DNA of 64,000 nucleotides from GCA-016699445 sp964555055. GTDB taxonomy: Bacteria > UBA10199 > JACPAL01 > GCA-016699445. The notes under the pieces are model-generated. The model made no database searches, was not told where the DNA came from, and saw only the letters and a program-made list of their open reading frames with translations. This document shows positions 17,600 to 25,862 of this stretch, piece after piece. The DNA is taken from assembly GCA_964555055.1 (NCBI GenBank), contig CAZKQW010000010.1, positions 1-64,000 on the forward strand, written 5' to 3'. The first letter of the stretch is position 1. Each line of letters begins with the position of its first letter. A program made the position numbers and the translations under genes.

Positions 17600-18403
17600 T
17601 TAGGAAAGACCCAAGACATCCTTCATATGATACAGGCCAGGCGTTTTCCCAACAACCCATTTCGCGGCTCGCAGGGCTCCCAGCGCGAAAGTATCTCGGG
17701 AGGTCGCGCGGTGCGTCACTTCGAGCCTTTCCCCATTGCCCAGAAAAAAGACCGTATGATCTCCCACCACATCGCCGCCACGGATCGTTTGGATGCCGAT
17801 TTCGTTGGGTTTACGTTCGCCGATCAAACCTTCGCGGTGGTAGACGGCGTCCTTCGCAAGATCCCTACCCGTCGCTTCGGCCAGGACTTCCGCCGTCGTC
17901 ATCGCCGTCCCGCTGGGAGCGTCCTTTTTCAAACGATGATGGGCTTCGACCACTTCGATGTCGAAAGCAGAGCCCAAGAGCTTAGCCGCGTCCGCGATGA
18001 TCTTCCACATCACATTCACTCCCACGCTCATGTTGGAGGCCATGACGATGGGGATCTTCTTGGAAAACGCGAGGATCTTTTTCTTCTGGGCGTCGTCATG
18101 ACCCGTAGAACCGATGACGATTGCCTTTTTATGTTTTTCCATTATTTCTAAATGAGGGATAGTCGCTGACGGCGCCGTGAAATCGATCACCACGTCGGCC
18201 GTTTTTAAAACCGCATCCAAAGAATCCACCAATGGCACACCACATTCGCCACACCCGGCTAAAATCCCAGCATCTTTTCCGAGAGCCGTATGACCGGCGT
18301 GCTCGACAGCCCCCGCTAGTTTCAAATTCCTATCGGAACAGAGATTAAAGATGATCCTCTGTCCCATCCGACCGGCCGCGCCGGTGACGACGATGTGGGT
18401 CAT
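17600..18403 (-). CDS. dapB: 4-hydroxy-tetrahydrodipicolinate reductase
   Basis: A 267-aa reductase that converts 4-hydroxy-tetrahydrodipicolinate to tetrahydrodipicolinate with NAD(P)H in diaminopimelate/lysine synthesis. It shows the nucleotide-binding loop GAAGRMGQRI at 8-17, the DFTAPSAT segment, and the catalytic EAHHRLKKDAPSGTA at about 150-166. Its ATG overlaps the dapA stop by 4 bp. It follows argH, lysA, dapF and dapA in one transcription unit. Confidence 0.97.
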   Translation of the reverse strand: MTHIVVTGAAGRMGQRIIFNLCSDRNLKLAGAVEHAGHTALGKDAGILAGCGECGVPLVDSLDAVLKTADVVIDFTAPSATIPHLEIMEKHKKAIVIGSTGHDDAQKKKILAFSKKIPIVMASNMSVGVNVMWKIIADAAKLLGSAFDIEVVEAHHRLKKDAPSGTAMTTAEVLAEATGRDLAKDAVYHREGLIGERKPNEIGIQTIRGGDVVGDHTVFFLGNGERLEVTHRATSRDTFALGALRAAKWVVGKTPGLYHMKDVLGLS

Positions 18404-19281
18404 ATGAGGCGAAGCTCCTTCAAGACGCTCTTAAGTTTCTCCAAATTCGCGGCACCCATCTCGCAAAGAGGCAGACGGAACTCCCCGGAGCACTTGCCCA
18501 TCAAAGACAGGGCCGTCTTCGCCGGGATGGGGTTGGTTTCGTAGAACATCGCCGCGTGGAGGGGCTGGAGTTCTTGATGGATCTTTTGGGCTTCGGCCTT
18601 TTGGCCCGCGCGGTACGCATCCCACATTTTGGCGAGCTTACCGGGGACGACGTTGGCTGTGACGGAAATCATCCCGACGCCGCCCAACTCGATGATTTCC
18701 AAATTTTGGGCGTCCTCACCGGAGAGGATCTGGAAATCCGGGCGGGCATTCTTGCAGAGCTCGACGACCTTCTTGACTTGTTCCAAATTGCCCGACGCTT
18801 CCTTAATACCGATGATGTTTCGTATGGACGCCAGGCGTGCGGATGTTTCAGGGAGCATATTCACGCTAGTGCGTCCCGGCACGTTATAAAGGATTATCGG
18901 CAAGTCGACCGCTTCCGCGATCGTCTTGAAATGACGGTAGAGGCCCTCTTGAGTCGGTTTGTTGTAATAAGGCGTCACCTGCAGCGATCCATCCACGCCG
19001 ATCGCCTTCGCATGCTGGGTCATCTCAATAGCTTCGGAGGTGGCGTTCGAGCCCGTACCCGCGAGGACGGGGATTCTCTTCTTCACTTGCTCGACCACGA
19101 TCCGAATCACGCGATCGTGCTCTTCGTAGTTGATGGTGGCCGACTCGCCCGTGGTCCCGCACGGAACGATGACGTCCGTGCCTTCGGTGATGTGCCACTC
19201 CACCAGATCGCGGAGCTTAGGCTCGTCGATTTTTCCGTTGTGAAAAGGCGTCACCAATGCGACGGCGGATCCTTCAAACAT
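18400..19281 (-). CDS. dapA: 4-hydroxy-tetrahydrodipicolinate synthase
   Basis: A 293-aa TIM-barrel aldolase that condenses pyruvate with aspartate semialdehyde, the first committed step to diaminopimelate. The Schiff-base lysine is K160 in IGIKEAS, with Y132 in ILYNVPGRT and T43-T44 in CGTTGES completing the proton relay. Length and motifs are standard. It overlaps dapF by 8 bp upstream and dapB by 4 bp downstream. Confidence 0.98.
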   Translation of the reverse strand: MFEGSAVALVTPFHNGKIDEPKLRDLVEWHITEGTDVIVPCGTTGESATINYEEHDRVIRIVVEQVKKRIPVLAGTGSNATSEAIEMTQHAKAIGVDGSLQVTPYYNKPTQEGLYRHFKTIAEAVDLPIILYNVPGRTSVNMLPETSARLASIRNIIGIKEASGNLEQVKKVVELCKNARPDFQILSGEDAQNLEIIELGGVGMISVTANVVPGKLAKMWDAYRAGQKAEAQKIHQELQPLHAAMFYETNPIPAKTALSLMGKCSGEFRLPLCEMGAANLEKLKSVLKELRLI

Positions 19282-20095
19282 AAATCTCTCCTTCGTAAAC
19301 CCTCTCGGCCGGTCCCGTCATTAAGACATGATTCGTCTTTTCATTCCACTCGATGGTCAAAGGCCCACCGGGAAGATTGACTTTCACCTTCCGCGCGTGG
19401 AGGCCGTTCAAGACGCCTGCCACGCCTACGGCACAAGCGCCGCTGCCGCAGGCCAAGGTCTCTCCCGCTCCCCGCTCCCATACGCGCATCGTCACTTCAG
19501 TAGGGGACACGAGCTCGACGAATTCGACATTCACGCGGTTGGGGAATAAAGCCGACGTCTCGATCCGGCGGCCAATCTCGTGCACGGGATAATTCGCCAC
19601 GTCCTTCACGTAGATCACGCAATGGGGATTGCCCATCGAGATACAGGTGATTTGAAAAGGATGACCATCGAACGTTACGTCGCGGTTGACGACTGAGCCT
19701 CGCAGGGTCGTGGGGATCTTCTCGCCTTCTAAGACGGGCTCGCCCATGTCGACGCGGACGTTCTTGCCGACGAACGTCGCCGTCTGGATACCCGCCAAAG
19801 TCTCGACGGTGATTTCCTTCTTACGGGTCAGTTTCCGCAAGCGCACATAATGGGCCAAACAGCGCAAGCCGTTGCCGCACATCTCCACGCGGCTGCCGTC
19901 GGCGTTGTAGATCTCCATCTTGAAGTCCGCCTTCGCGGATTTCTTCAAGACGAGGATTTGGTCGCAACCCACTCCGAAACGGCGCTCGCCCAGGAGCTTA
20001 CCGACTTTCTTGAAGTCGGGGAGTTTCGCCTTCAAGCCATTCACGAAGACGAAATCGTTCCCCAACCCGTGCATTTTTGTGAACTTTAACTTCAT
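19274..20095 (-). CDS. dapF: Diaminopimelate epimerase
   Basis: A 273-aa cofactor-independent epimerase that converts LL- to meso-diaminopimelate for lysine and peptidoglycan. The two catalytic cysteines are C73 (EMCGNGLRC) and C216 (LACGSGACA). The start codon overlaps the lysA stop as TAATG, which indicates translational coupling. The presence of dapF implies a succinylase, acetylase or other non-dehydrogenase route; the acyl-transfer genes are not in this window. Confidence 0.98.
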   Translation of the reverse strand: MKLKFTKMHGLGNDFVFVNGLKAKLPDFKKVGKLLGERRFGVGCDQILVLKKSAKADFKMEIYNADGSRVEMCGNGLRCLAHYVRLRKLTRKKEITVETLAGIQTATFVGKNVRVDMGEPVLEGEKIPTTLRGSVVNRDVTFDGHPFQITCISMGNPHCVIYVKDVANYPVHEIGRRIETSALFPNRVNVEFVELVSPTEVTMRVWERGAGETLACGSGACAVGVAGVLNGLHARKVKVNLPGGPLTIEWNEKTNHVLMTGPAERVYEGEIYV

Positions 20096-21348
20096 TAGAT
20101 GAGAAACTTAGGCACGCGCTCGCCCCGAAGCAAGTCCTTATATTCCTGCCGCTCCCGGACAACGTGGTATTCGTCCCCGTTCACCATCACTTCGGCGACC
20201 AAAGGCCGCGAATTGTAGTTGGAAGCCATCACCGACCCGTAGGCCCCCGCGCTCATCACCGCCAGCAGATCCTCGGAGTTCAAGGCCGGAAATGGCCTAT
20301 TTTCCGCGAAAAAATCCCCCGATTCGCAGACGGGCCCGACGATGTCGGCTTTTACCGTCGCCTTCTTCTTTTTAACGGGCAAGATTTCATGATGGGACCC
20401 ATATAAAGCCGGACGGATCAAGTCGTTCATGGCGCCGTCGATGATGACGAAGAGCTTTTTCCCGCTGGTCTTCTTATACATGACTTTCGTGAGGAGGATC
20501 CCGGCGTTGCCGACGATCACCCGGCCCGGCTCGAACATCACTTTGCAGCCCAAGGCCTTGATGCCGGACTTTAAAATAGCGGCGTATTCCTTGGGACTCG
20601 GAACCTTGTCGTTTTTATAAGGAATGCCCAAACCGCCGCCTAAATCCACGCGGCGGATGTCGAAACCCCGGCCTCGCAGCTCCGCGACCAAGCCACTCAC
20701 CTTCGCCAACGCGTCCCGAAACGGCGTCAAGGTCGTGATCTGGGATCCGATGTGGCAACTGACGCCCTGAACGGAGATGCCCGGCAGTTTACGGGCTTTT
20801 TCGTAAAGCGCGATCGCCTTCTCGAAAGGGACGCCGAACTTGCTCTTCTTCAATCCGGTCGAGATGTAAGGATGGGTCTTTGGGTTGATGTTAGGGTTCA
20901 CGCGGAATGAGACGGGAGCCGTAAGGCCGAGTTCACGCGCCACTTCGCTCAAGACGAAGACTTCCTCTTCCGACTCGATGTTGAATTGTAGGATACCTTC
21001 CTTCAACGCGTACGCCATCTCCTCGCGCGTCTTGCCGACACCCGAATAAACGACTCGATCCGCCGACACGCCGGCCGTCCGCGCGCGGAAGAGTTCGCCT
21101 CCGGAGACGATGTCGATCCCGGCTCCCCGTTTGATCAAGGAGCGGAGGATGGCTAAATTGGAATTGGCTTTCATCGCGAAACACACAAGATGGGGCAAAT
21201 CCCCAAAGGCTTGATCGAAAACTTCGAAGTGCCGGATCAAGGTCGCGTAACTATAGACGTACGTCGGCGTCCCGACCTCCCGCGCGATTTTCGCGAGAGG
21301 AACGCCTTCGCAGTGCAGTTCATTTTTTTTATAATGGAAATGATTCAT
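20095..21348 (-). CDS. lysA: Diaminopimelate decarboxylase
   Basis: A PLP enzyme of fold type III, 417 aa, that decarboxylates meso-diaminopimelate to lysine. The PLP lysine is K60 in CFAMKANSN, the phosphate-binding region reads GGGLGIPY, and the substrate-binding GPVCESGDFFAE lies near the C-terminal domain. Its ATG overlaps the argH stop by 4 bp and its TAA overlaps the dapF start. The order argH-lysA-dapF-dapA-dapB is like that of Geobacter-type genomes. Confidence 0.97.
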   Translation of the reverse strand: MNHFHYKKNELHCEGVPLAKIAREVGTPTYVYSYATLIRHFEVFDQAFGDLPHLVCFAMKANSNLAILRSLIKRGAGIDIVSGGELFRARTAGVSADRVVYSGVGKTREEMAYALKEGILQFNIESEEEVFVLSEVARELGLTAPVSFRVNPNINPKTHPYISTGLKKSKFGVPFEKAIALYEKARKLPGISVQGVSCHIGSQITTLTPFRDALAKVSGLVAELRGRGFDIRRVDLGGGLGIPYKNDKVPSPKEYAAILKSGIKALGCKVMFEPGRVIVGNAGILLTKVMYKKTSGKKLFVIIDGAMNDLIRPALYGSHHEILPVKKKKATVKADIVGPVCESGDFFAENRPFPALNSEDLLAVMSAGAYGSVMASNYNSRPLVAEVMVNGDEYHVVRERQEYKDLLRGERVPKFLI

Positions 21349-22781
21349 AAACTTTTCTTTAACCGTGCGATTTCCTTCTTCACGTTGATCCCCGAGGTAC
21401 CTCCGGTCGACCGGCGCCGAGTCACAGCGGCCGGCACCGTGAGGACGTCGAAGATCTTTTCGTCGAAACGGTTCGAAAACTTCCGGAACTCAGAAAGCGA
21501 CATTTCGGTGATATCCTTCCGGGATTCCAAGGCATAGCGCACCACCTGCGCCGTCACTTCGTGCGACGACCGGAAATCCACGCCTCGGGTCACGAGCCAA
21601 TCCGCGATCTCGGTAGCCAGCAGGCCCCCGTCCGAAACGGCCACGGCCATTTTGTCGGCCTTCGGCCTCATGCCGGCGACCACGGGTGTCAACACGTCCA
21701 CGCAATTGATCGCCGTCTCGAACGCGTCGAAGATCGGCTCCTTATCCTCCTGCATGTCCTTATTATACGCGAGCGGCAGGCTCTTCATCGTCGTCAACAG
21801 CGAGACCAACGAGCCGTAGACGCGACCCGTCTTCCCGCGCACGAGCTCGGGCACGTCGGGGTTCATCTTTTGGGGCATCATCGACGAGCCGGTGCAGAAC
21901 GACTCGGGAAGCTTGATGAAGTCGAATTCAGACGAGGACCACAGGATCATCTCCTCGCTCAAGCGCGAGAGATGCATCATGAGGATGGAAGCGGCCGAGG
22001 CGATCTCGATTGCGAAATCACGATCCGACACGGCGTCCATGCTGTTGCGGGAGACTCGGCCGAAGCCCAGCTCCTTCGCGACGAACTCACGGTCGATCGG
22101 GAACGTGGTCCCCGCGATCGCACCGGAGCCCAACGGCAAGGTATCGACTCGTTTGTACAGATCCCGCAAACGTTCGCGGTCCCTCTCGAGCATCTCCACA
22201 TACGCCAACAAATGATGGGCAAATAAGACGGGCTGTGCCCTCTGCAAATGCGTATAACCCGGCATGACTGTTTCGGGAAACTCCTCGGCCTTGGCGATGA
22301 AGGACGCTTCCAACTCTAAGATAGAATCGTGCAGTTCCATCACGCGATCCCGGCAGTAGAGTCGGAAATCGAGAGCCACTTGGTCATTGCGGCTACGCGC
22401 GGTGTGGAGCTTTCCGCCGGCGGACCCGATGCGGCGGATCAACTCCGTCTCGATGTTCCGATGCACATCCTCGAGTTCTTCTTTGAAGGTGAACTTGCCG
22501 TTTTGCAGATCCTCGACGATCGACGTCAACCCGCGGCGGATGTCCTCATAATCCTTTTTAGAAAGGATCCCGACCTTATGCAGCATCTTGGCATGCGCCA
22601 AGCTGCCCTTCACGTCGTAATAGTAGAGCTTCTGATCGAAGGAAACGGACTGGGTAAAATCAAGCGCTAAGGGATCCAAACCTTGGGCGAAACGACCGGA
22701 CCATTTCGCCGGATTCTTTGATTTAACCTCTGAGTCTATTAATGATTTTCCGAGGGAAGGCTTCGACGTCTTTTTCGGCAT
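21345..22781 (-). CDS. argH: Argininosuccinate lyase
   Basis: A 478-aa fumarase/aspartase superfamily enzyme, the last step of arginine synthesis. It begins, after about 25 extra N-terminal residues, with KWSGRFAQGLDPLALDFTQS. The signature loop GSSMMPQKMNPD lies at about 295-308 and TARSRNDQVALDFR near 125. It is the first gene of the eight-gene minus-strand run. A perfect TTGACA with 17-nt spacing to TACTAC stands so close that the transcript should start at the ATG. There is no Shine-Dalgarno. Confidence 0.97.
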   Translation of the reverse strand: MPKKTSKPSLGKSLIDSEVKSKNPAKWSGRFAQGLDPLALDFTQSVSFDQKLYYYDVKGSLAHAKMLHKVGILSKKDYEDIRRGLTSIVEDLQNGKFTFKEELEDVHRNIETELIRRIGSAGGKLHTARSRNDQVALDFRLYCRDRVMELHDSILELEASFIAKAEEFPETVMPGYTHLQRAQPVLFAHHLLAYVEMLERDRERLRDLYKRVDTLPLGSGAIAGTTFPIDREFVAKELGFGRVSRNSMDAVSDRDFAIEIASAASILMMHLSRLSEEMILWSSSEFDFIKLPESFCTGSSMMPQKMNPDVPELVRGKTGRVYGSLVSLLTTMKSLPLAYNKDMQEDKEPIFDAFETAINCVDVLTPVVAGMRPKADKMAVAVSDGGLLATEIADWLVTRGVDFRSSHEVTAQVVRYALESRKDITEMSLSEFRKFSNRFDEKIFDVLTVPAAVTRRRSTGGTSGINVKKEIARLKKSL

Positions 22782-22787
22782 CGGCGT

Positions 22788-22816
22788 GTAGTAGACACCG
22801 ACTCTACCCTTGTCAA
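22788..22816 (-). promoter_or_regulatory. Promoter of the argH-lys-dap run (leaderless spacing)
   Basis: On the minus strand TTGACA (22811-22816), a 17-nt spacer and TACTAC (22788-22793) are followed by six bases and then the ATG of argH at 22781. The -35 is a perfect consensus and the -10 is weak (3 of 6). Confidence 0.5.
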
Positions 22817-22853
22817 GAAATGGGCGGCTTCATGCAACGTTGTCATTGAAACT

Positions 22854-23882
22854 TTATAAACAGATTGATTTCTCGACCACAAATAAGGTCGAGCTGAAAA
22901 AAGGAATCCTTGCCTCTGGATGTCTTCTCAAAAAAGCCTGTTTAATGACAGGGATATCCACTTCCGTCATTAAAAGATTAGCAGCTCTCATTTGTCCCCC
23001 GGCCTTAAGCCTTTCGTAACCTCTTTCCATAAGTTTCACTACAGCATCTAAGGCCTTCTCGTCTTTTGTCCACCCTTCAACCCATGAAACACCATGAAAA
23101 GGGTCACCGGCCATGGCACCCATAGCCTTCATTTCTGCTCTTAACGCAGGGTAAAAGCTTTCTGGGAAAAGAACGACATCGTAACAATCTTGCAAGGGCC
23201 ACTCGCTATCCATAAGGTTAATCGCTAATCTGTTAGAGAAATGTGTGGAAATTGAATCTAAAACAATATCGCCTAATGTAAGATTTTTCTCATCTATTCC
23301 ACAAAAGACCAGGAATTCTTCTAAATAACCTGGACCTGAACCTAAACTCAATAGACAGCCTCCATGCCTTAGCCGTTGAATCATGGCTATTGTGATCAAA
23401 CCATTCAACACATGTATATATGGTGTAAAACAACTAAATCCATTGGCTCGAAAAACTCTTTGTTCAAGGTCTGAATTCCTTCTCATTCTCTTTGAAAAAG
23501 CATTCGCGTTTTGAATAAGTGGATGACACATTTCTACTAACATGTGTGTTTCAAGAATCTGACCAGGCACATCAGCTGGTATTGAAAAGGCCCTAGTAAT
23601 TCTTGCTTTTCTAGCATCAGTAAGATCTGAGGCTGGATAACAATTTTTGCGAAAAGCTTGAGTGGCCTTTTCTAAAAATAAATTAAACTTCCAGTTTTGC
23701 CCTGCAATGGTCGCGGCAACAATTTCTTCTTTATTATGGCTGCCTTGCTGGGCAAATAATCTAGCCACCTCATCAATAGGAACTTCTGATTCACATTCTT
23801 CACCAGCATAGCTCCATGCCGCCACTTGTAGAGGAACAGGTAAGCTTACAAATTTGCTCGCTAAGGTCCGTATATCTGTCAT
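22854..23882 (-). CDS. Methyltransferase-like protein of unknown role
   Basis: A 342-aa protein that I cannot place in a named family. The second half contains an apparent Rossmann SAM-binding motif: LLSLGSGPGYLEEFL at about 182-196, an acidic strand end LGDIVLDS, and YDVVLFPESFYPAL in the position of motif IV. The first half is mostly helical with no known domain. It is clearly AT-richer than flanking genes and uses different codons, consistent with transfer. ATG at 23882 follows GGGAG. It stands alone between argH and rho; a small-molecule or protein methyltransferase is possible. Confidence 0.65.
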   Translation of the reverse strand: MTDIRTLASKFVSLPVPLQVAAWSYAGEECESEVPIDEVARLFAQQGSHNKEEIVAATIAGQNWKFNLFLEKATQAFRKNCYPASDLTDARKARITRAFSIPADVPGQILETHMLVEMCHPLIQNANAFSKRMRRNSDLEQRVFRANGFSCFTPYIHVLNGLITIAMIQRLRHGGCLLSLGSGPGYLEEFLVFCGIDEKNLTLGDIVLDSISTHFSNRLAINLMDSEWPLQDCYDVVLFPESFYPALRAEMKAMGAMAGDPFHGVSWVEGWTKDEKALDAVVKLMERGYERLKAGGQMRAANLLMTEVDIPVIKQAFLRRHPEARIPFFSSTLFVVEKSICL

Positions 23883-24389
23883 CTAAATCTCCCGTATTAT
23901 TTAAGAATTATCGACATATCCTGGAAAAAGTTGCTTAGAAGATATGAAACCAAAGTTTAAATTAAACAGGTTTAGACAATAATTTAGTTAGAGGAGTGCG
24001 CCAAATATAAGAGAAGGAAGACTCATTCCTACGAGGAATATAATATATGGTTACAGCCTGTACATTCGCCACCGGAGAAACTCTGGTTACCATTGATGGG
24101 AATTTTCTACATAGGGATCGGATCAAGGCAAAACACGCAAAAACTAAAATTTCTGATTGACAGAATAGGCTGGTTTTGTGAACTTATCGTAAGTCATTCG
24201 GTTTTTGCGTTTTCCGGAAGGAATCTTTTAAAATCCAAAAGAATTAAGAAACAAACCCAAAGACGGAAGTTTTATTGCACACCCAAATCGCTCGAGAATC
24301 TTTATTGGCCGTTTTTAACCAGTTAAACCCTACCCATCTTGAACAACACATCGAATCATAACCCCAACAAACAGAAAAGAAACCACTCT
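23883..24389 (+). other. AT-rich leader region upstream of rho
   Basis: About 500 bases without a clear gene, AT-rich. It holds a perfect TATAAT at 24039-24044 without a good -35, a 6-bp inverted repeat ATTCCT/AGGAAT at 24025-24039, a 37-codon ORF, and a consensus TTGACA at 24157-24162 with a weak -10 behind it. rho genes are often autoregulated by termination in a long leader, so an untranslated leader is plausible. Confidence 0.4.
24047..24160 (+). CDS. Candidate 37-aa leader ORF upstream of rho
   Basis: ATG at 24047 lies 8 nt after GAGGAA and opens 37 codons (MVTACTFATGETLVTIDGNF...) ending in TGA at 24160. The stop lies inside the TTGACA at 24157. No family is recognised. The ribosome-binding site is good, but the ORF is short enough to be chance; a leader peptide affecting rho expression is a possibility. 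Confidence 0.2.
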   Translation: MVTACTFATGETLVTIDGNFLHRDRIKAKHAKTKISD

Positions 24390-25745
24390 ATGCCGCCACC
24401 CCGCTCTCGCAAGGAACATCCTCGCTCCGAAGCCTACACCATCGATCCCAATACCGACCTCGTCACCCGTCCCACCGGCGAGGACGCCGCGAACGTCATG
24501 AACCTCCGCGATCTGAAGGAAATGAAGATCGCTGACTTGATCGAGAAATCTAAGGATTTCGGGGTCGAAAACGCGGCCGGCATGCGCCGTCAGGACTTGA
24601 TCTTCGCGATCCTCAATGCCCAAACCGACAAGAATGGGATGATCTTCGGAGAAGGTATTTTGGAGATTTTGCCGGATGGTTTCGGATTTCTCCGCGCACC
24701 CGACTACAATTATTTACCCGGTCCCGATGACATCTACGTCTCACCTTCGCAAATCCGCAAATTCAACCTCCGCACCGGCGACACGGTGTCCGGACAGATC
24801 CGATCCCCGAAGGATTCGGAACGCTATTTCGCTTTGCTCAAGGTCGAATCGATCAACTTCGAGGATCCCGAAGTCGCGCGCGATAAGATCCTGTTCGACA
24901 ACCTCACGCCGCTCTACCCGAACGAACAGATCAACCTCGAGCACGACCCCAAGAACGCCACCTCGCGCATCATCAACCTCTTGACGCCGATCGGAAAGGG
25001 ACAACGCGCCTTAATCGTCGCGCCTCCCCGCACGGGTAAAACGATGATGCTGCAGAACATCGCCAACGCCATCACGACCAACCATCCCGACATCGTCCTG
25101 ATCGTCCTTTTGATCGACGAGCGTCCTGAGGAAGTGACGGATATGCAACGTTCCGTGAAGGGCGAAGTTGTTTCATCGACCTTCGACGAACCCGCCACGC
25201 GCCACGTGCAAGTCGCGGAGATGGTCATCGAAAAGGCGAAGCGCCTCGTCGAGCATAAGAAAGACGTCGTCATTCTGTTGGACTCGATTACCCGCTTGGC
25301 CCGCGCCTACAACTCCGTCGTCCCGCCCTCCGGTAAGATCCTGTCCGGTGGCGTGGACTCGAACGCCCTCCACAAGCCGAAGCGTTTCTTCGGAGCGGCT
25401 CGTAACATCGAAGAAGGCGGCAGCTTGACGATCATCGCGACTGCCTTGATCGACACGGGTAGCCGCATGGACGAAGTCATCTTCGAAGAGTTCAAGGGAA
25501 CGGGTAACGCCGAAATTCATTTGGACCGCAAGCTGATGGAAAAACGCATCTTCCCGTGCATGGACGTCAATAAGTCCGGCACGCGTAAGGAAGAGCTCCT
25601 TCTGCCGCCCGACATCCTGAACCGCGTCTGGATCCTCAGAAAAATCTTGGCTCCCCTCAACGTGGTGGATTCCATGGAATTCCTGACCGACAAGATGCAG
25701 GGCACGAAATCCAACAAAGAGTTCATGGACTCCATGAATCAATAA
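24390..25745 (+). CDS. rho: Transcription termination factor Rho
   Basis: The hexameric RNA helicase that ends Rho-dependent transcription. The usual Rho N-terminus is visible ([20 protein letters not shown]), preceded by about 36 extra residues, then the RNA-binding cold-shock-like domain ([14 protein letters not shown]), Walker [12 protein letters not shown] at about 211-221, Walker [14 protein letters not shown], the Q-loop and the R-loop segment [14 protein letters not shown] start at ATG 24390; an in-frame TTG at 24339 would add 17 residues and ATG 24498 gives the classical short form. A hairpin of the intergenic repeat begins 5 nt after its stop. Confidence 0.97.
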   Translation: MPPPRSRKEHPRSEAYTIDPNTDLVTRPTGEDAANVMNLRDLKEMKIADLIEKSKDFGVENAAGMRRQDLIFAILNAQTDKNGMIFGEGILEILPDGFGFLRAPDYNYLPGPDDIYVSPSQIRKFNLRTGDTVSGQIRSPKDSERYFALLKVESINFEDPEVARDKILFDNLTPLYPNEQINLEHDPKNATSRIINLLTPIGKGQRALIVAPPRTGKTMMLQNIANAITTNHPDIVLIVLLIDERPEEVTDMQRSVKGEVVSSTFDEPATRHVQVAEMVIEKAKRLVEHKKDVVILLDSITRLARAYNSVVPPSGKILSGGVDSNALHKPKRFFGAARNIEEGGSLTIIATALIDTGSRMDEVIFEEFKGTGNAEIHLDRKLMEKRIFPCMDVNKSGTRKEELLLPPDILNRVWILRKILAPLNVVDSMEFLTDKMQGTKSNKEFMDSMNQ

Positions 25746-25749
25746 AAGT

Positions 25750-25859
25750 CGGGGGAGATACCGCTCTCCCCCGAACCCCCATCTGATATCACATGATGGA
25801 TCGTTCGCTCCGTTTGAAAAAATGGAGTGGATCCATTTTTTCAATACTCGCTCACTTGT
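25750..25859. repeat. Two-hairpin intergenic repeat, copy 1
   Basis: Hairpin A has 9-bp arms, CGGGGGAGA (25750-25758) and its complement (25765-25773), around the loop TACCGC. Then come CCCCATCTGA (25777-25786) and GATCGTTCGCTCCG (25799-25812). Hairpin B has 13-bp arms TTGAAAAAATGGA (25814-25826) and its complement (25832-25844), followed by CTCGCTCACTTGTG. A second copy with the same unpaired blocks but different, compensated stems lies at 58275-58390. It sits between the stops of rho and the convergent glycosidase gene and may also serve as a bidirectional terminator, although it has no U-tract after hairpin A. Confidence 0.75.
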
Positions 25860-25862
25860 GGG

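Noticed and set aside
24093..24326. 77-codon ORF on the plus strand upstream of rho
   Set aside because: No ribosome-binding site, low-complexity Lys/Arg content typical of AT-rich non-coding sequence; the 37-codon ORF with GAGGAA is the better candidate in this region.
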